From the NCBI RefSeq assembly GCF_043780375.1, contig NZ_JAYWCU010000095.1, positions 1 to 30,031 of the forward strand: a DNA stretch of 30,031 nt. The letters run 5' to 3'. Shown here piece after piece: positions 8,324-16,139 of this stretch (the first letter of the stretch is position 1; each line of letters begins with the position of its first letter). The notes below the pieces were generated by a model. The model worked only from the letters and a program-made list of their open reading frames with translations. It was not told where the DNA came from and did no database searches. The DNA comes from Emticicia sp043780375. Its GTDB lineage: Bacteria > Bacteroidota > Bacteroidia > Cytophagales > Spirosomataceae. A program made the position numbers and the translations under genes.

Positions 8324-9886
8324 ATGACAAAAAAATTCCTATTAACTATCACCGCAATCATGCTGGTAGGATGCGTCTATTCTCAACCAAACATTAATTC
8401 TAAAAAGAATACGAATGGAACAAAGTCTATCAATGTCACAGAATTAACGGTCGCCCAAGTCCACTCATCCTATAAAAAAGGTACATTTACGAGTCAAGAA
8501 TTGGTAGCGACTTACATAGACCGTATCCAAAAATTTGATAAACAAATCAACTCAATCACGCGTATAAATCCACAAGCGATGGCAATTGCCAGAGCCTTGG
8601 ACGAAGAATACAAAAAAACCAAAGTACTGCGACCGCTGCACGGAATTCCGCTCATTGTGAAAGACAATATCCAAACCAAAGGGCTTACAACGGCGGCGGG
8701 AGCCATCGCATTGAAGGGTTTTATTCCCAATGCAGATGCTTTTGTCATTGATAAATTGGTAAAAGCTGGTGCTATCGTTATTGCCAAATCCAATATGGCG
8801 GAATGGGCTTTTACACCTTATCATTCGGTTAGCTCTACGCACGGTGAAACGCTAAATCCGTATAATTTAGCACACGTTCCTGCGGGTTCGAGCGGGGGAA
8901 CGGGGGCTTCGGTCGCCGCTAATTTTGGTACTGTTGGTTTGGGAACGGATACGGGAAATTCAATTCGAGGCCCTTCTTCTCATTGTTCGCTGGTGGGTTT
9001 TAGAACAACATTGGGCTTGATTAGTCGAGCTGGAATTGTCCCACTTTATCTAAGAAATGACGTGGTGGGTCCGATGTGTCGAACGGTAGAAGATGCAACA
9101 AGGGTGATGGAAATCATGGTCGGTTACGACCCAAAAGATGCCCTAACAAAATATTCAGATGGTAAGGGAATGAAAAATTATACTCAATTTCTGCAAAAAA
9201 ATGGACTAAAAGGTGCGAGAATTGGCGTACTTCGAGAACTCAGTGAAGCAAATCCAGACCCTGAAATTAAAGCATTATTTGAAAAAGCATTGTTAGATAT
9301 GAAATCTATGGGTGCTATCATTATTGACACGGTGACTGTGCCAGACTTTTCAAACCTGCGAAAAAACCAATGGTGTGCCGAGTTTAGAGCCGATATTGAA
9401 TCTTACCTCTCTACATACGTGAAAAGTGATACCTTGAAGACTTTGGAAGATATTATTCGAATAGGTACAAAAACCAAAGAAGTAGCCGATAGATTGAACA
9501 GTAATGCAAAAAACAAAGGAAGGGCAGTAAATCCTGAAATTGAATGTTTGGACGCTTATACCGATGCAAGACGAGTTGCCTTTCGCAAAGCCATTGAAGA
9601 CCAGATGGATAAATTGAATTTGGATGCTCTTGTATATCCAACTTGGAATAACAAACCGGCTGAAGTCAATTCTTATTTAAAGGATTACAAAGGTGATAAC
9701 AGCCAAATTATTGCTCCTCACACAGGTCAACCAGCTTTTACCATTCCAATGGGTTTCTCATCGGGAAACTTACCCGCAGGAATTCAATTTTTGGGTAGAA
9801 TGTATGCCGAGCCTACCTTAATCAAATTGGTTTACTCTTACGAACAGGGAACAAAGCACCGAGTGCCACCAACTATCAAAAACTAA
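8324..9886 (+). CDS. Amidase-signature family enzyme, probable lipoprotein
   Basis: This 520-residue amidase-signature hydrolase cleaves carboxamides with a Ser-cisSer-Lys triad. The triad is visible as K113 in LIVKDNIQTKG, S189 in PAGSSGGTGAS and nucleophile S213 in TDTGNSIRGPS; the 24-residue spacing between the serines and about 76 from Lys equals that in known members. The N-terminus from ATG 8324 (MTKKFLLTITAIMLVGC) ends in a lipobox-like LVGC, so lipid anchoring is likely. An upstream in-frame ATG at 8303 would add seven residues. The choice of 8324 is supported by the next gene starting with a near-copy of the same 22-residue leader (see findings). The downstream ATG is only 6 bases after the stop, so the two genes are almost certainly co-transcribed. 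The substrate is unknown; members include peptide amidases and acyl-amide hydrolases. Confidence 0.88.
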   Translation: MTKKFLLTITAIMLVGCVYSQPNINSKKNTNGTKSINVTELTVAQVHSSYKKGTFTSQELVATYIDRIQKFDKQINSITRINPQAMAIARALDEEYKKTKVLRPLHGIPLIVKDNIQTKGLTTAAGAIALKGFIPNADAFVIDKLVKAGAIVIAKSNMAEWAFTPYHSVSSTHGETLNPYNLAHVPAGSSGGTGASVAANFGTVGLGTDTGNSIRGPSSHCSLVGFRTTLGLISRAGIVPLYLRNDVVGPMCRTVEDATRVMEIMVGYDPKDALTKYSDGKGMKNYTQFLQKNGLKGARIGVLRELSEANPDPEIKALFEKALLDMKSMGAIIIDTVTVPDFSNLRKNQWCAEFRADIESYLSTYVKSDTLKTLEDIIRIGTKTKEVADRLNSNAKNKGRAVNPEIECLDAYTDARRVAFRKAIEDQMDKLNLDALVYPTWNNKPAEVNSYLKDYKGDNSQIIAPHTGQPAFTIPMGFSSGNLPAGIQFLGRMYAEPTLIKLVYSYEQGTKHRVPPTIKN

Positions 9887-9892
9887 AACAAA

Positions 9893-10843
9893 ATGACAAA
9901 AAAACTGCTTTTGACTATCGCAGCAATGATGCTGGTAGGATTTACCTATTCACAATCAACTCAACGCCCCGACTTTCTAAAAAAAGACAGTATTCAGTCG
10001 TCTTTAGATAAAAACACCCAGGTTTTTTATTACGATAAATCTACGGCTTCCAAACCAAAACCTTTGGTAGTTGAGCTACATTCTTGGAGCAATTCGGCCG
10101 ATTCGCAGAAAGATATACTTGCCGAACAAGCCCATGCTAAAAGCTGGAATTACATTTTTCCAAATTTCAGAGGTGTAAACAACCACCCAAAAGCCTGTTG
10201 CAGTGAATTTGTCATTGCCGACATAGACGAAGCCATTGATTGGGCTTTAAAAAATATGAATGTCGATAAAAAGAATATTTATGTGGTGGGAAATAGCGGC
10301 GGCGGCTACGCAACGATGGCAATGTATATGAAATCTCGACATAATATTCGGGCATTTTCGGCGTGGTCGTCTATTTCTGACTTGGCAACTTGGTACGAAG
10401 AGTCGGTAGAAAGAAAAAATAAGTATGCTACCGAAATCATTCAATGCACAGGAGCAAATGGTGTTTTTGATGACCAAAAAGCAAGAGAACGCTCGCCTTT
10501 GTTTTGGGAAACCCCTCTCAAAAAACGTAAAAAGAGTAGTTTACAAATTTATGCAGGCATTCATGACGGTTACACGGGTTCAGTGCCGATTTCACAATCT
10601 ATTAAGTTTTACAACAAACTTTTGATAGATGCCAACGAAACGGATGATACTCGCTATGTATCGGCAGAAGATGCTAACACAATGCTCAAAACACAGACTT
10701 TTCCCGTAAAAAAAACGATAAAAACGATAGATAATCGAGCAATTTTGTACCAAAAATCTTCCAAGAAAATTACGTTAACCATTTTTGAAGGTACACATGA
10801 AATATTAAAAAATGTTGCATTAGATTTGATTGATGATTTATAA
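9893..10843 (+). CDS. Alpha/beta-hydrolase (S9-like), exported
   Basis: This 316-residue alpha/beta-hydrolase starts with a signal peptide (MTKKLLLTIAAMMLVGFTYS). The nucleophile elbow is G133-N-S135-G-G-G, the acid probably D225 in GIHDGYTGS, and the catalytic His H302 in EGTHEIL, in the canonical order. LHSWSNSADSQ near residue 60 probably forms the oxyanion region. Similarity is to prolyl-oligopeptidase-like (S9) hydrolases, which also include acetyl and feruloyl esterases, so peptidase versus esterase activity is open. It starts 6 bases after the amidase gene, and its leader closely resembles the amidase leader at both DNA and protein level, while the remainder is unrelated. Confidence 0.8.
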   Translation: MTKKLLLTIAAMMLVGFTYSQSTQRPDFLKKDSIQSSLDKNTQVFYYDKSTASKPKPLVVELHSWSNSADSQKDILAEQAHAKSWNYIFPNFRGVNNHPKACCSEFVIADIDEAIDWALKNMNVDKKNIYVVGNSGGGYATMAMYMKSRHNIRAFSAWSSISDLATWYEESVERKNKYATEIIQCTGANGVFDDQKARERSPLFWETPLKKRKKSSLQIYAGIHDGYTGSVPISQSIKFYNKLLIDANETDDTRYVSAEDANTMLKTQTFPVKKTIKTIDNRAILYQKSSKKITLTIFEGTHEILKNVALDLIDDL

Positions 10844-10900
10844 AAAGGATTTCGTAAATTGCTTTTCAAAACTTACCCAATCAACAACCTAAACTCTATT

Positions 10901-13900
10901 ATGATAAAAAAAACTTTTCACTATCTAATTATTTTGCTCTTTTTGAGTAATTTCACTATTGCTCAACAAGCTAAAGTCAGTTCTTCATCAACATTCGATC
11001 CCTCAATTTATGAAGGAATGAAATGGCGAGAATTAGGCCCTTTTCGGGGAGGACGTTCTTGCACGGTTACTGGCGTGAAAGACAAACCCAATTTATACTA
11101 CTTCGGTGCAGTTGGCGGAGGCGTTTGGCGTTCTACTGACGCAGGACAAACTTGGGGAAACATTTCTGACAATTATTTTGGTGGAACAATCGGAGCCATT
11201 GCCGTTGCCGAAAGTGACCCAAATGTAATTTTTGTTGGAGAAGGCGAACAAACATTACGTAATAATGTTGCTTCTGGCTCTGGAATGTGGAAATCAATGG
11301 ATGCAGGAACTACTTGGAAGAATATAGGTTTAACCGACTCTAAACATATTGCTCGCATTCGTATTCATCCAAAAAACCCTGACTTGGTTTATGTAGCTGC
11401 CATGGGGAATTTATGGAAACCAAACGAAACGAGAGGTATTTTTCGTAGCAGTGATGGTGGACAAACTTGGAAGAAGATTTTATACATCAACGACCAAGCA
11501 GGAGCAGCCGATTTGGTACTTGACCCAAATAACCCTCGTATTATGTATGCCAGTATATGGAACATGAAACGCAACGGTTATCGCATGGATAGTGGTGGAC
11601 CCGATTCTAAACTTTGGAAAAGCACCGATGGCGGCGAAACTTGGGAAAACCTTTCCGATAAACAAGGTATGCCCAAAGGTATCAATGGTATTATTGGCGT
11701 TACGATTTCTCCCAAAAATTCCAATCGGGTGTGGGCAATCATCGAAAATCAAGAAGCAGGCGGTGTTTATCGCTCAGACGATGCGGGTAAAACTTGGGCA
11801 AAAATCAATCAAGACCGGGCTTTATTGCAAAGAGCTTGGTATTATTGCCGCATTTATGCCGATTCACAAAACGAAGATTTAGTTTATGTGATGAATGTAA
11901 GTTATGGCATCTCGAAAGATGGTGGCAAAACATTTGAATTGAAAAATGCCCCGCACGGCGACCATCACGACCTTTGGATTGACCCCGACAATAACCAACG
12001 AATGATAATTGGAGACGACGGTGGGGCTCAAGTATCGAATGATGGTGGTAATAACTGGACAACTTATCATAACCAACCAACAGCACAATTCTATCGAGTT
12101 TCTACCGATAACTTTTTCCCCTACCGCATTTATGGGGCTCAACAAGATAACTCAAGCGTTAGGATTTCACACCGCTCTACTGGTAATGCTATCACCGAAA
12201 AAGATTGGATGGCTCTCGCAATAGGCGAAAGTGCCCATTTAGCTCCCGACCCTTTGAACAGCGATGTTGTTTTTGGTGGAGATTACAAGGGTTATATGAC
12301 TATGCAAGACATCGCTACAGGGCAAGAACGCTCCACAAACGTATATCCCGACCTTCCAGCAGGTTCGGGTGCAGAGGTAATGAAATATCGCTTCAACTGG
12401 AATTACCCTGTATTTTTTAGTCCTCATAACCCTAAAAAACTGTATGCTTGCTCTAACTATTTACACGTAAGCTATAATGGTGGCGAAAGTTGGGAAGTTG
12501 TTAGTGCCGATTTGACAAGAGGCGAACCCGAAACCATCAAATCTTCGGGCGGGCCCATTACGCAAGATAATACTGGTGCAGAATATTATGCCAATATTTT
12601 TGCCGCAACCGAATCGCCTTATAATGAAGGTGAAATTTGGACTGGGTCGGACGATGGTTTCGTAAATGTAACTACTGATGGCGGGAAAAACTGGAAAAAT
12701 GTTACGCCACCTATGTCACCAAAGTTTAATATGATTAATGCCGTGGAAGTAAATCCATTTGTAAAAGGTGGGGCTTATATTGCCGCTACTTCTTACAAAT
12801 TTGGAGATTATACACCTTATATCTACAAAACTTTAGATTACGGAAAAACTTGGACGGTTATTACCAAAAATATTCCAAAAGAAGAATTTGTGCGAGTGGT
12901 GAGAGCTGACCCAAAACGTAAAGGTTTACTTTATGCAGGAACAGAAAAAGGTATATGGGTATCGTTTGATGATGGTGAAAACTGGCAGAAATTACAACTC
13001 AATTTACCACCTGTGCCGATACATGACTTAGCTATAAAAAATGATAATCTTATCGCAGCTACGCATGGACGCAGTTTTTGGCTCATTGATGACCTTACTC
13101 CATTACATCAACTCAACAACGAAATTGCTTCAAAGGAAACAATTTTGTATAAACCAATGCCTACCTATCGCATGGCAGGAAGCAACCGAAGAGAGACTAA
13201 TTTAGAAGGAGAAAATCATCCTAATGGTGTAATGATTCATTATTTTCTCAAAAAATTTGATGAAAAAACAGAAGTTAAAATTGATATTTTAGAAAGCGAT
13301 GGTGATACTATTCGCACTTTTAGCAACAAGGCAAAGGAAAAAGTCAATTTATTAACAGTAAAAGCTGGTGGTGGTCGCTTTGTTTGGGACATGCGTCATC
13401 TGGGCTATAAAACTTTCCCCGGAATGGTATTTTATGGTTCACCAAATTTGGGGCCAAGAGCGATTCCTGGTAAATATCAAATCAGGCTCACAGTAAATGG
13501 GCAATCTCAAACCCAAGAATTTGAGATTCTCAAAGACCCACGTTTGAAAACTACCCAAGAAGAGTTTCAAGCACAATTTGATTTTTTGATGAAAGTACGC
13601 AACAAGGTAACAGAAGTAAATGAAGGCATTATTAATATCCGAAAAATTAAAGAAGACCTAACGTATTTGAAAAACAAAATGGGCGATAACCCCAAAAATA
13701 AAGATATAAATGACGCTATCAAGAAATTTGAAAATGAACTCAAAACGATTGAAAACGACATCCATGAAACCAAAAACAATAGTGTGCAAGACCCTCTCAA
13801 TTATGGAATAAAGCTCAATAACCGACTTGCCCACTTGATGATTGAACAAGCACAAGGTGATTTTCGCCCAACTAAACAAGGTGAAGAAGTAAGAGAAAAA

Positions 13901-14011
13901 TTGACTCAAGAAGTGGATAAAGAAATAAGTAAACTCCGAAACTGTATTGATAATAACCTTATTAAAATTAATCAAATGGCAAGAGAGAAAGGAACATTAT
14001 TTGTAAATTAA
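10901..14011 (+). CDS. Large Asp-box (BNR/VPS10-sortilin-like) beta-propeller protein, exported
   Basis: This 1036-residue secreted protein has a signal peptide starting MIKKTFHYLIILLFLSNFTI (cleaved near AQQ). From about residue 75 to 695 it holds some eleven Asp-box motifs of the form S/T-x-D-x-G-x-x-W, for example STDAGQTW, SSDGGQTW, STDGGETW, TTDGGKNW and SFDDGENW. These mark the blades of one or two beta-propellers of the sortilin/VPS10 and BNR glycosidase type. A beta-rich region follows, and from about residue 880 a highly charged helical, probably coiled-coil tail (EEFQAQFDFLMKVRNKVTEV). Asp boxes are structural and do not prove glycosidase activity; such proteins are often labelled glycosyl hydrolase only by analogy. 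It is the last gene before the terminator at 14040 and starts 57 bases after the alpha/beta-hydrolase. ATG 10901 was chosen because it begins the signal peptide. Confidence 0.82.
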   Translation: MIKKTFHYLIILLFLSNFTIAQQAKVSSSSTFDPSIYEGMKWRELGPFRGGRSCTVTGVKDKPNLYYFGAVGGGVWRSTDAGQTWGNISDNYFGGTIGAIAVAESDPNVIFVGEGEQTLRNNVASGSGMWKSMDAGTTWKNIGLTDSKHIARIRIHPKNPDLVYVAAMGNLWKPNETRGIFRSSDGGQTWKKILYINDQAGAADLVLDPNNPRIMYASIWNMKRNGYRMDSGGPDSKLWKSTDGGETWENLSDKQGMPKGINGIIGVTISPKNSNRVWAIIENQEAGGVYRSDDAGKTWAKINQDRALLQRAWYYCRIYADSQNEDLVYVMNVSYGISKDGGKTFELKNAPHGDHHDLWIDPDNNQRMIIGDDGGAQVSNDGGNNWTTYHNQPTAQFYRVSTDNFFPYRIYGAQQDNSSVRISHRSTGNAITEKDWMALAIGESAHLAPDPLNSDVVFGGDYKGYMTMQDIATGQERSTNVYPDLPAGSGAEVMKYRFNWNYPVFFSPHNPKKLYACSNYLHVSYNGGESWEVVSADLTRGEPETIKSSGGPITQDNTGAEYYANIFAATESPYNEGEIWTGSDDGFVNVTTDGGKNWKNVTPPMSPKFNMINAVEVNPFVKGGAYIAATSYKFGDYTPYIYKTLDYGKTWTVITKNIPKEEFVRVVRADPKRKGLLYAGTEKGIWVSFDDGENWQKLQLNLPPVPIHDLAIKNDNLIAATHGRSFWLIDDLTPLHQLNNEIASKETILYKPMPTYRMAGSNRRETNLEGENHPNGVMIHYFLKKFDEKTEVKIDILESDGDTIRTFSNKAKEKVNLLTVKAGGGRFVWDMRHLGYKTFPGMVFYGSPNLGPRAIPGKYQIRLTVNGQSQTQEFEILKDPRLKTTQEEFQAQFDFLMKVRNKVTEVNEGIINIRKIKEDLTYLKNKMGDNPKNKDINDAIKKFENELKTIENDIHETKNNSVQDPLNYGIKLNNRLAHLMIEQAQGDFRPTKQGEEVREKLTQEVDKEISKLRNCIDNNLIKINQMAREKGTLFVN

Positions 14012-14039
14012 TCTAAATGCTACTTTCAAAACTTCTTCT

Positions 14040-14080
14040 AAAATGCTTTGGTAAAATATCTTACCAAAGCATTTTTAATT
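14040..14080 (+). terminator. Rho-independent terminator closing the hydrolase run
   Basis: Perfect 15-bp stem: AAAATGCTTTGGTAA (14040-14054) pairs with 14061-14075 around a 6-base loop, ending in a T-rich tract. It lies 28 bases after the stop at 14011. It is paralogous to the hairpin at 15886-15926. Confidence 0.85.
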
Positions 14081-14119
14081 TCAATTCTCATTTTTCTACA
14101 ATTTAATTTTGATATAATT

Positions 14120-14173
14120 CATTCTGGGAATTCCATTCTGGGAACGTTCCCGATAACGATTGCATAAAATTAC
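14120..14173 (+). promoter_or_regulatory. Regulatory element upstream of PL22 gene, first copy of 54-bp repeat
   Basis: These 54 bases are identical to 16010-16063 in front of the GH44 gene. They contain one full 14-bp unit GGGAATTCCATTCT (14126-14139), the perfect 12-bp palindrome GGGAACGTTCCC (14140-14151) and the stretch GATAACGATTGCATAAAA. The palindrome with central CG has the shape of a dimeric regulator site, for instance LacI-type. Its centre lies roughly 75 bases before the predicted transcription start, a position that suits an activator better than a simple repressor. The regulator is not encoded in the window. Confidence 0.6.
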
Positions 14174-14185
14174 ATTCTTCAAAAA

Positions 14186-14216
14186 TTGATTTCTTGCCCT
14201 AATAAAGATAGATTTA
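14186..14216 (+). promoter_or_regulatory. Promoter candidate of the PL22 gene
   Basis: TTG (14186-14188), 20 bases, TAGATTTA (14209-14216), one mismatch from TAnnTTTG. The same elements with the same spacing, and at the same 13-base distance from the 54-bp repeat, occur before the GH44 gene at 16076-16106, which supports both. Confidence 0.55.
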
Positions 14217-14292
14217 GAATTCATTTATTCTTTTCTTTCTATTTCAACCTTAAATATCAATTTCCAAAGTTCAATAAACCTAACTAAAAATT

Positions 14293-15675
14293 ATGAAAAA
14301 AACATATATTTTATCGGCTTTAAAAGTGATTCTGATTTTATTTATGCTACCCTATTTGGCATCTTCTCAAATAGGCAAGCGGTTTCCATCAGAACGTAAA
14401 GTTATAAAAGACCCTCTTACTGGTACGTTGCTCACGTTTTTAACAAGCACCCCCCAAGGCGATTCCAAAATTTATCAAACACATAACCAATGGACGTCCG
14501 ACGGGCAATGGTTGATATTCCGAAGCAACAGAGTAAAAGGGGAAGCAATGGCTGTTAATGAAAAAACTGGAGATATTGTGCAGGTAACCGAAGGTGGATT
14601 TACGGGTATGTTGAATATCGCCCGCAAATCAATGAAATTGTATTTTTTTAGAGACCCAGAAACAGACTCAACAAAACGTAGAAATAGCAATTCTATGCAA
14701 GTAGTAGAAGTGAACCTTGAAAAATTGTTTGCTGATAGCAAGGCAGGTACCTTAAAATCAGCATCAGTGTATCAGCGAGTTTGTGGTACTACACCAAAAG
14801 AGTTAGGAGCAGGAGGCGATATGGCATTAGATGGCGATGAAGAATGGGCGTATTTCCGCATAGGGAAAGAAGAAGCTGCAAGGCATTTGCCGAAGGATAC
14901 TAAACTCGAAACTGCATTCGGACCAAGAAATATGGGAGCAGGTCCAGCAGGAATAGGAGCGATGAATATTAATACAGGTGAAACCAAACATGTAATATCT
15001 GTTCCCTTTCAGGTGGGTCATATACAGACTAATCCTTGGGTAGCAGGTGAAATTGTTTTTTGCTGGGAAACTGGTGGTAAATCTCCACAACGTACTTGGA
15101 CAGTAATGGCAGATGGTACTGGACTACGTCCTTTATATCCCGAAGCAGATTATGAATGGGTAACACACGAAGCGGTTACGGGTAAAGACGAAGTTGCCAT
15201 TGCAATTATGGGACATCGAAAAGTTGCTGGTACTAATAAAACTGTGGCAGAAGGTACTTCGGTAAGTGGTGCCAACCCTGGACAGGAAGCTAACTGGGGG
15301 CCATCAGGCACCAGAGAAAAACCAACTGGATTGGGCATTGTAAATCTTCGTACAAGAGAAATGATAATAGTAGGTCAAACAAAAAGTGGCAGTGGTCTTT
15401 GGCATGTCAGTGCTTCGTCTGATGGAAGATGGGCGGTGGGAGATGATTTTGCAAGAAATATTTATTTGATTGACCGCAATACAAGTGAAATGATGCTACT
15501 TTCATCAGGGCATAAAACAACCGCAGCCGACCATCCACACCCAACTATGAGTCCCGATGGAACAAAAATACAAATACAATCAGCCATGCTTTCAACAGAC
15601 AACCGGTCTATGAATATTTGTATAATACCTGTACCAGAAGAGTGGTTAATTCGTAAGCAAACGAAAAAACAGTAA
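14293..15675 (+). CDS. PL22-like oligogalacturonate lyase, exported
   Basis: This 460-residue protein resembles polysaccharide lyase family 22, which splits short oligogalacturonides by beta-elimination and releases 4-deoxy unsaturated uronate. It is built of seven-bladed propeller repeats (SDGQWLIFRSN, SPDGTKIQIQS). Histidines match the known PL22 scheme: H243 in VGHIQTNPW in the position of the catalytic His, H292 in VTHEAV, and H414 and H416 in DHPHPTMSPD as presumed Mn ligands. The N-terminal KRFPSERKVIKDPLTGTLLT is also PL22-like. A clear signal peptide (MKKTYILSALKVILILFMLP, ending near SSQ) places it in the periplasm or outside, whereas classical Ogl enzymes are cytoplasmic and about 390 residues long. 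It is flanked on both sides by copies of the same terminator/promoter cassette and looks like a single-gene transcription unit. Confidence 0.78.
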   Translation: MKKTYILSALKVILILFMLPYLASSQIGKRFPSERKVIKDPLTGTLLTFLTSTPQGDSKIYQTHNQWTSDGQWLIFRSNRVKGEAMAVNEKTGDIVQVTEGGFTGMLNIARKSMKLYFFRDPETDSTKRRNSNSMQVVEVNLEKLFADSKAGTLKSASVYQRVCGTTPKELGAGGDMALDGDEEWAYFRIGKEEAARHLPKDTKLETAFGPRNMGAGPAGIGAMNINTGETKHVISVPFQVGHIQTNPWVAGEIVFCWETGGKSPQRTWTVMADGTGLRPLYPEADYEWVTHEAVTGKDEVAIAIMGHRKVAGTNKTVAEGTSVSGANPGQEANWGPSGTREKPTGLGIVNLRTREMIIVGQTKSGSGLWHVSASSDGRWAVGDDFARNIYLIDRNTSEMMLLSSGHKTTAADHPHPTMSPDGTKIQIQSAMLSTDNRSMNICIIPVPEEWLIRKQTKKQ

Positions 15676-15885
15676 CCAGAGCAAATGGTCATTGGATGCT
15701 GAAACTAAATAAAATCGTGGTAGGTGGTTCATTTAGAACTGATAGTTTTTGATAAGGAAAACTTTATAAAGTCAGCAACATCACGGCTATAATTGGCTGT
15801 TTGCCTATTATTACTCAATTGTTAATGCTACTCAGCATTATGAAAAATCAATTTTTGTGAGTCAGTTCAAAAACATGGCATAATC
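15676..15885. other. Intergenic stretch without recognisable feature
   Basis: Between the PL22 stop and the hairpin at 15886 no ORF with coding character, repeat or motif was found. Together with the cassette up to 16139 it forms the longest gene-free gap in the window (464 bases). Confidence 0.5.
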
Positions 15886-15926
15886 TTAAAATACTTTGGC
15901 AAAAATATATTGCCAAAGTATTTTAA
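15886..15926 (+). terminator. Terminator hairpin, paralogue of the one at 14040
   Basis: Perfect 17-bp stem: TTAAAATACTTTGGCAA (15886-15902) pairs with 15910-15926 around a 7-base loop. Compared with 14040-14075 the two stems differ at two base pairs and each difference is compensated on the other arm (G-C to A-T, T-A to C-G), supporting selection for the hairpin. It lies 210 bases after the PL22 stop, a long distance for a terminator. Confidence 0.75.
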
Positions 15927-15973
15927 TGCTGTTTCTCAATTTTCTACAATTAATCTCTCCTAAAATCCATTTC

Positions 15974-16029
15974 GGGAATTCCATTCTGGGAATTCCATTC
16001 TGGGAATTCCATTCTGGGAATTCCATTCT
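15974..16029. repeat. Four tandem copies of a 14-bp palindrome-containing unit
   Basis: GGGAATTCCATTCT is repeated four times without interruption (starts at 15974, 15988, 16002, 16016), each with the 8-bp palindrome GGAATTCC, and runs straight into the larger palindrome GGGAACGTTCCC at 16030. A degenerate further unit (CCATTTC) precedes it. The paralogous site at 14126 has one full unit plus a partial one. Confidence 0.95.
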
Positions 16030-16063
16030 GGGAACGTTCCCGATAACGATTGCATAAAATTAC
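16010..16063 (+). promoter_or_regulatory. Regulatory element upstream of GH44 gene, second copy of 54-bp repeat
   Basis: Identical over 54 bases to 14120-14173. It includes the palindrome GGGAACGTTCCC (16030-16041), whose centre lies about 75 bases upstream of the predicted transcription start, with extra 14-bp units stacked upstream. Shared control of the GH44 and PL22 genes by one regulator is the simplest reading. Confidence 0.6.
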
Positions 16064-16075
16064 CTCTCCAAAAAA

Positions 16076-16106
16076 TTGATTTCCAGAAAGAATTAGGGTA
16101 GATTTA
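16076..16106 (+). promoter_or_regulatory. Promoter candidate of the GH44 gene
   Basis: TTG (16076-16078), 20 bases, TAGATTTA (16099-16106), the same elements and spacing as 14186-14216. The leader to ATG 16140 would be about 30 bases, shorter than that of the PL22 gene. Confidence 0.55.
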
Positions 16107-16139
16107 AGTTTCTTTTAAAGAAATATTCAACCTGATTCT

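Noticed and set aside
14186..14216. Possible sigma-70 promoters of enterobacterial type (TTGACA/TATAAT) throughout the AT-rich gaps
   Set aside because: In AT-rich Bacteroidota DNA such matches are common by chance; only elements of the Bacteroidota form with correct spacing or duplicated context were kept.
15974..16041. Tandem GGAATTCC as EcoRI-linker cloning artefact or a CRISPR array
   Set aside because: GGAATTCC equals a classic linker sequence, but the units are 14 bp with natural flanks and the same unit occurs once in the paralogous cassette at 14126. The repeats are far too short and lack spacers for CRISPR.
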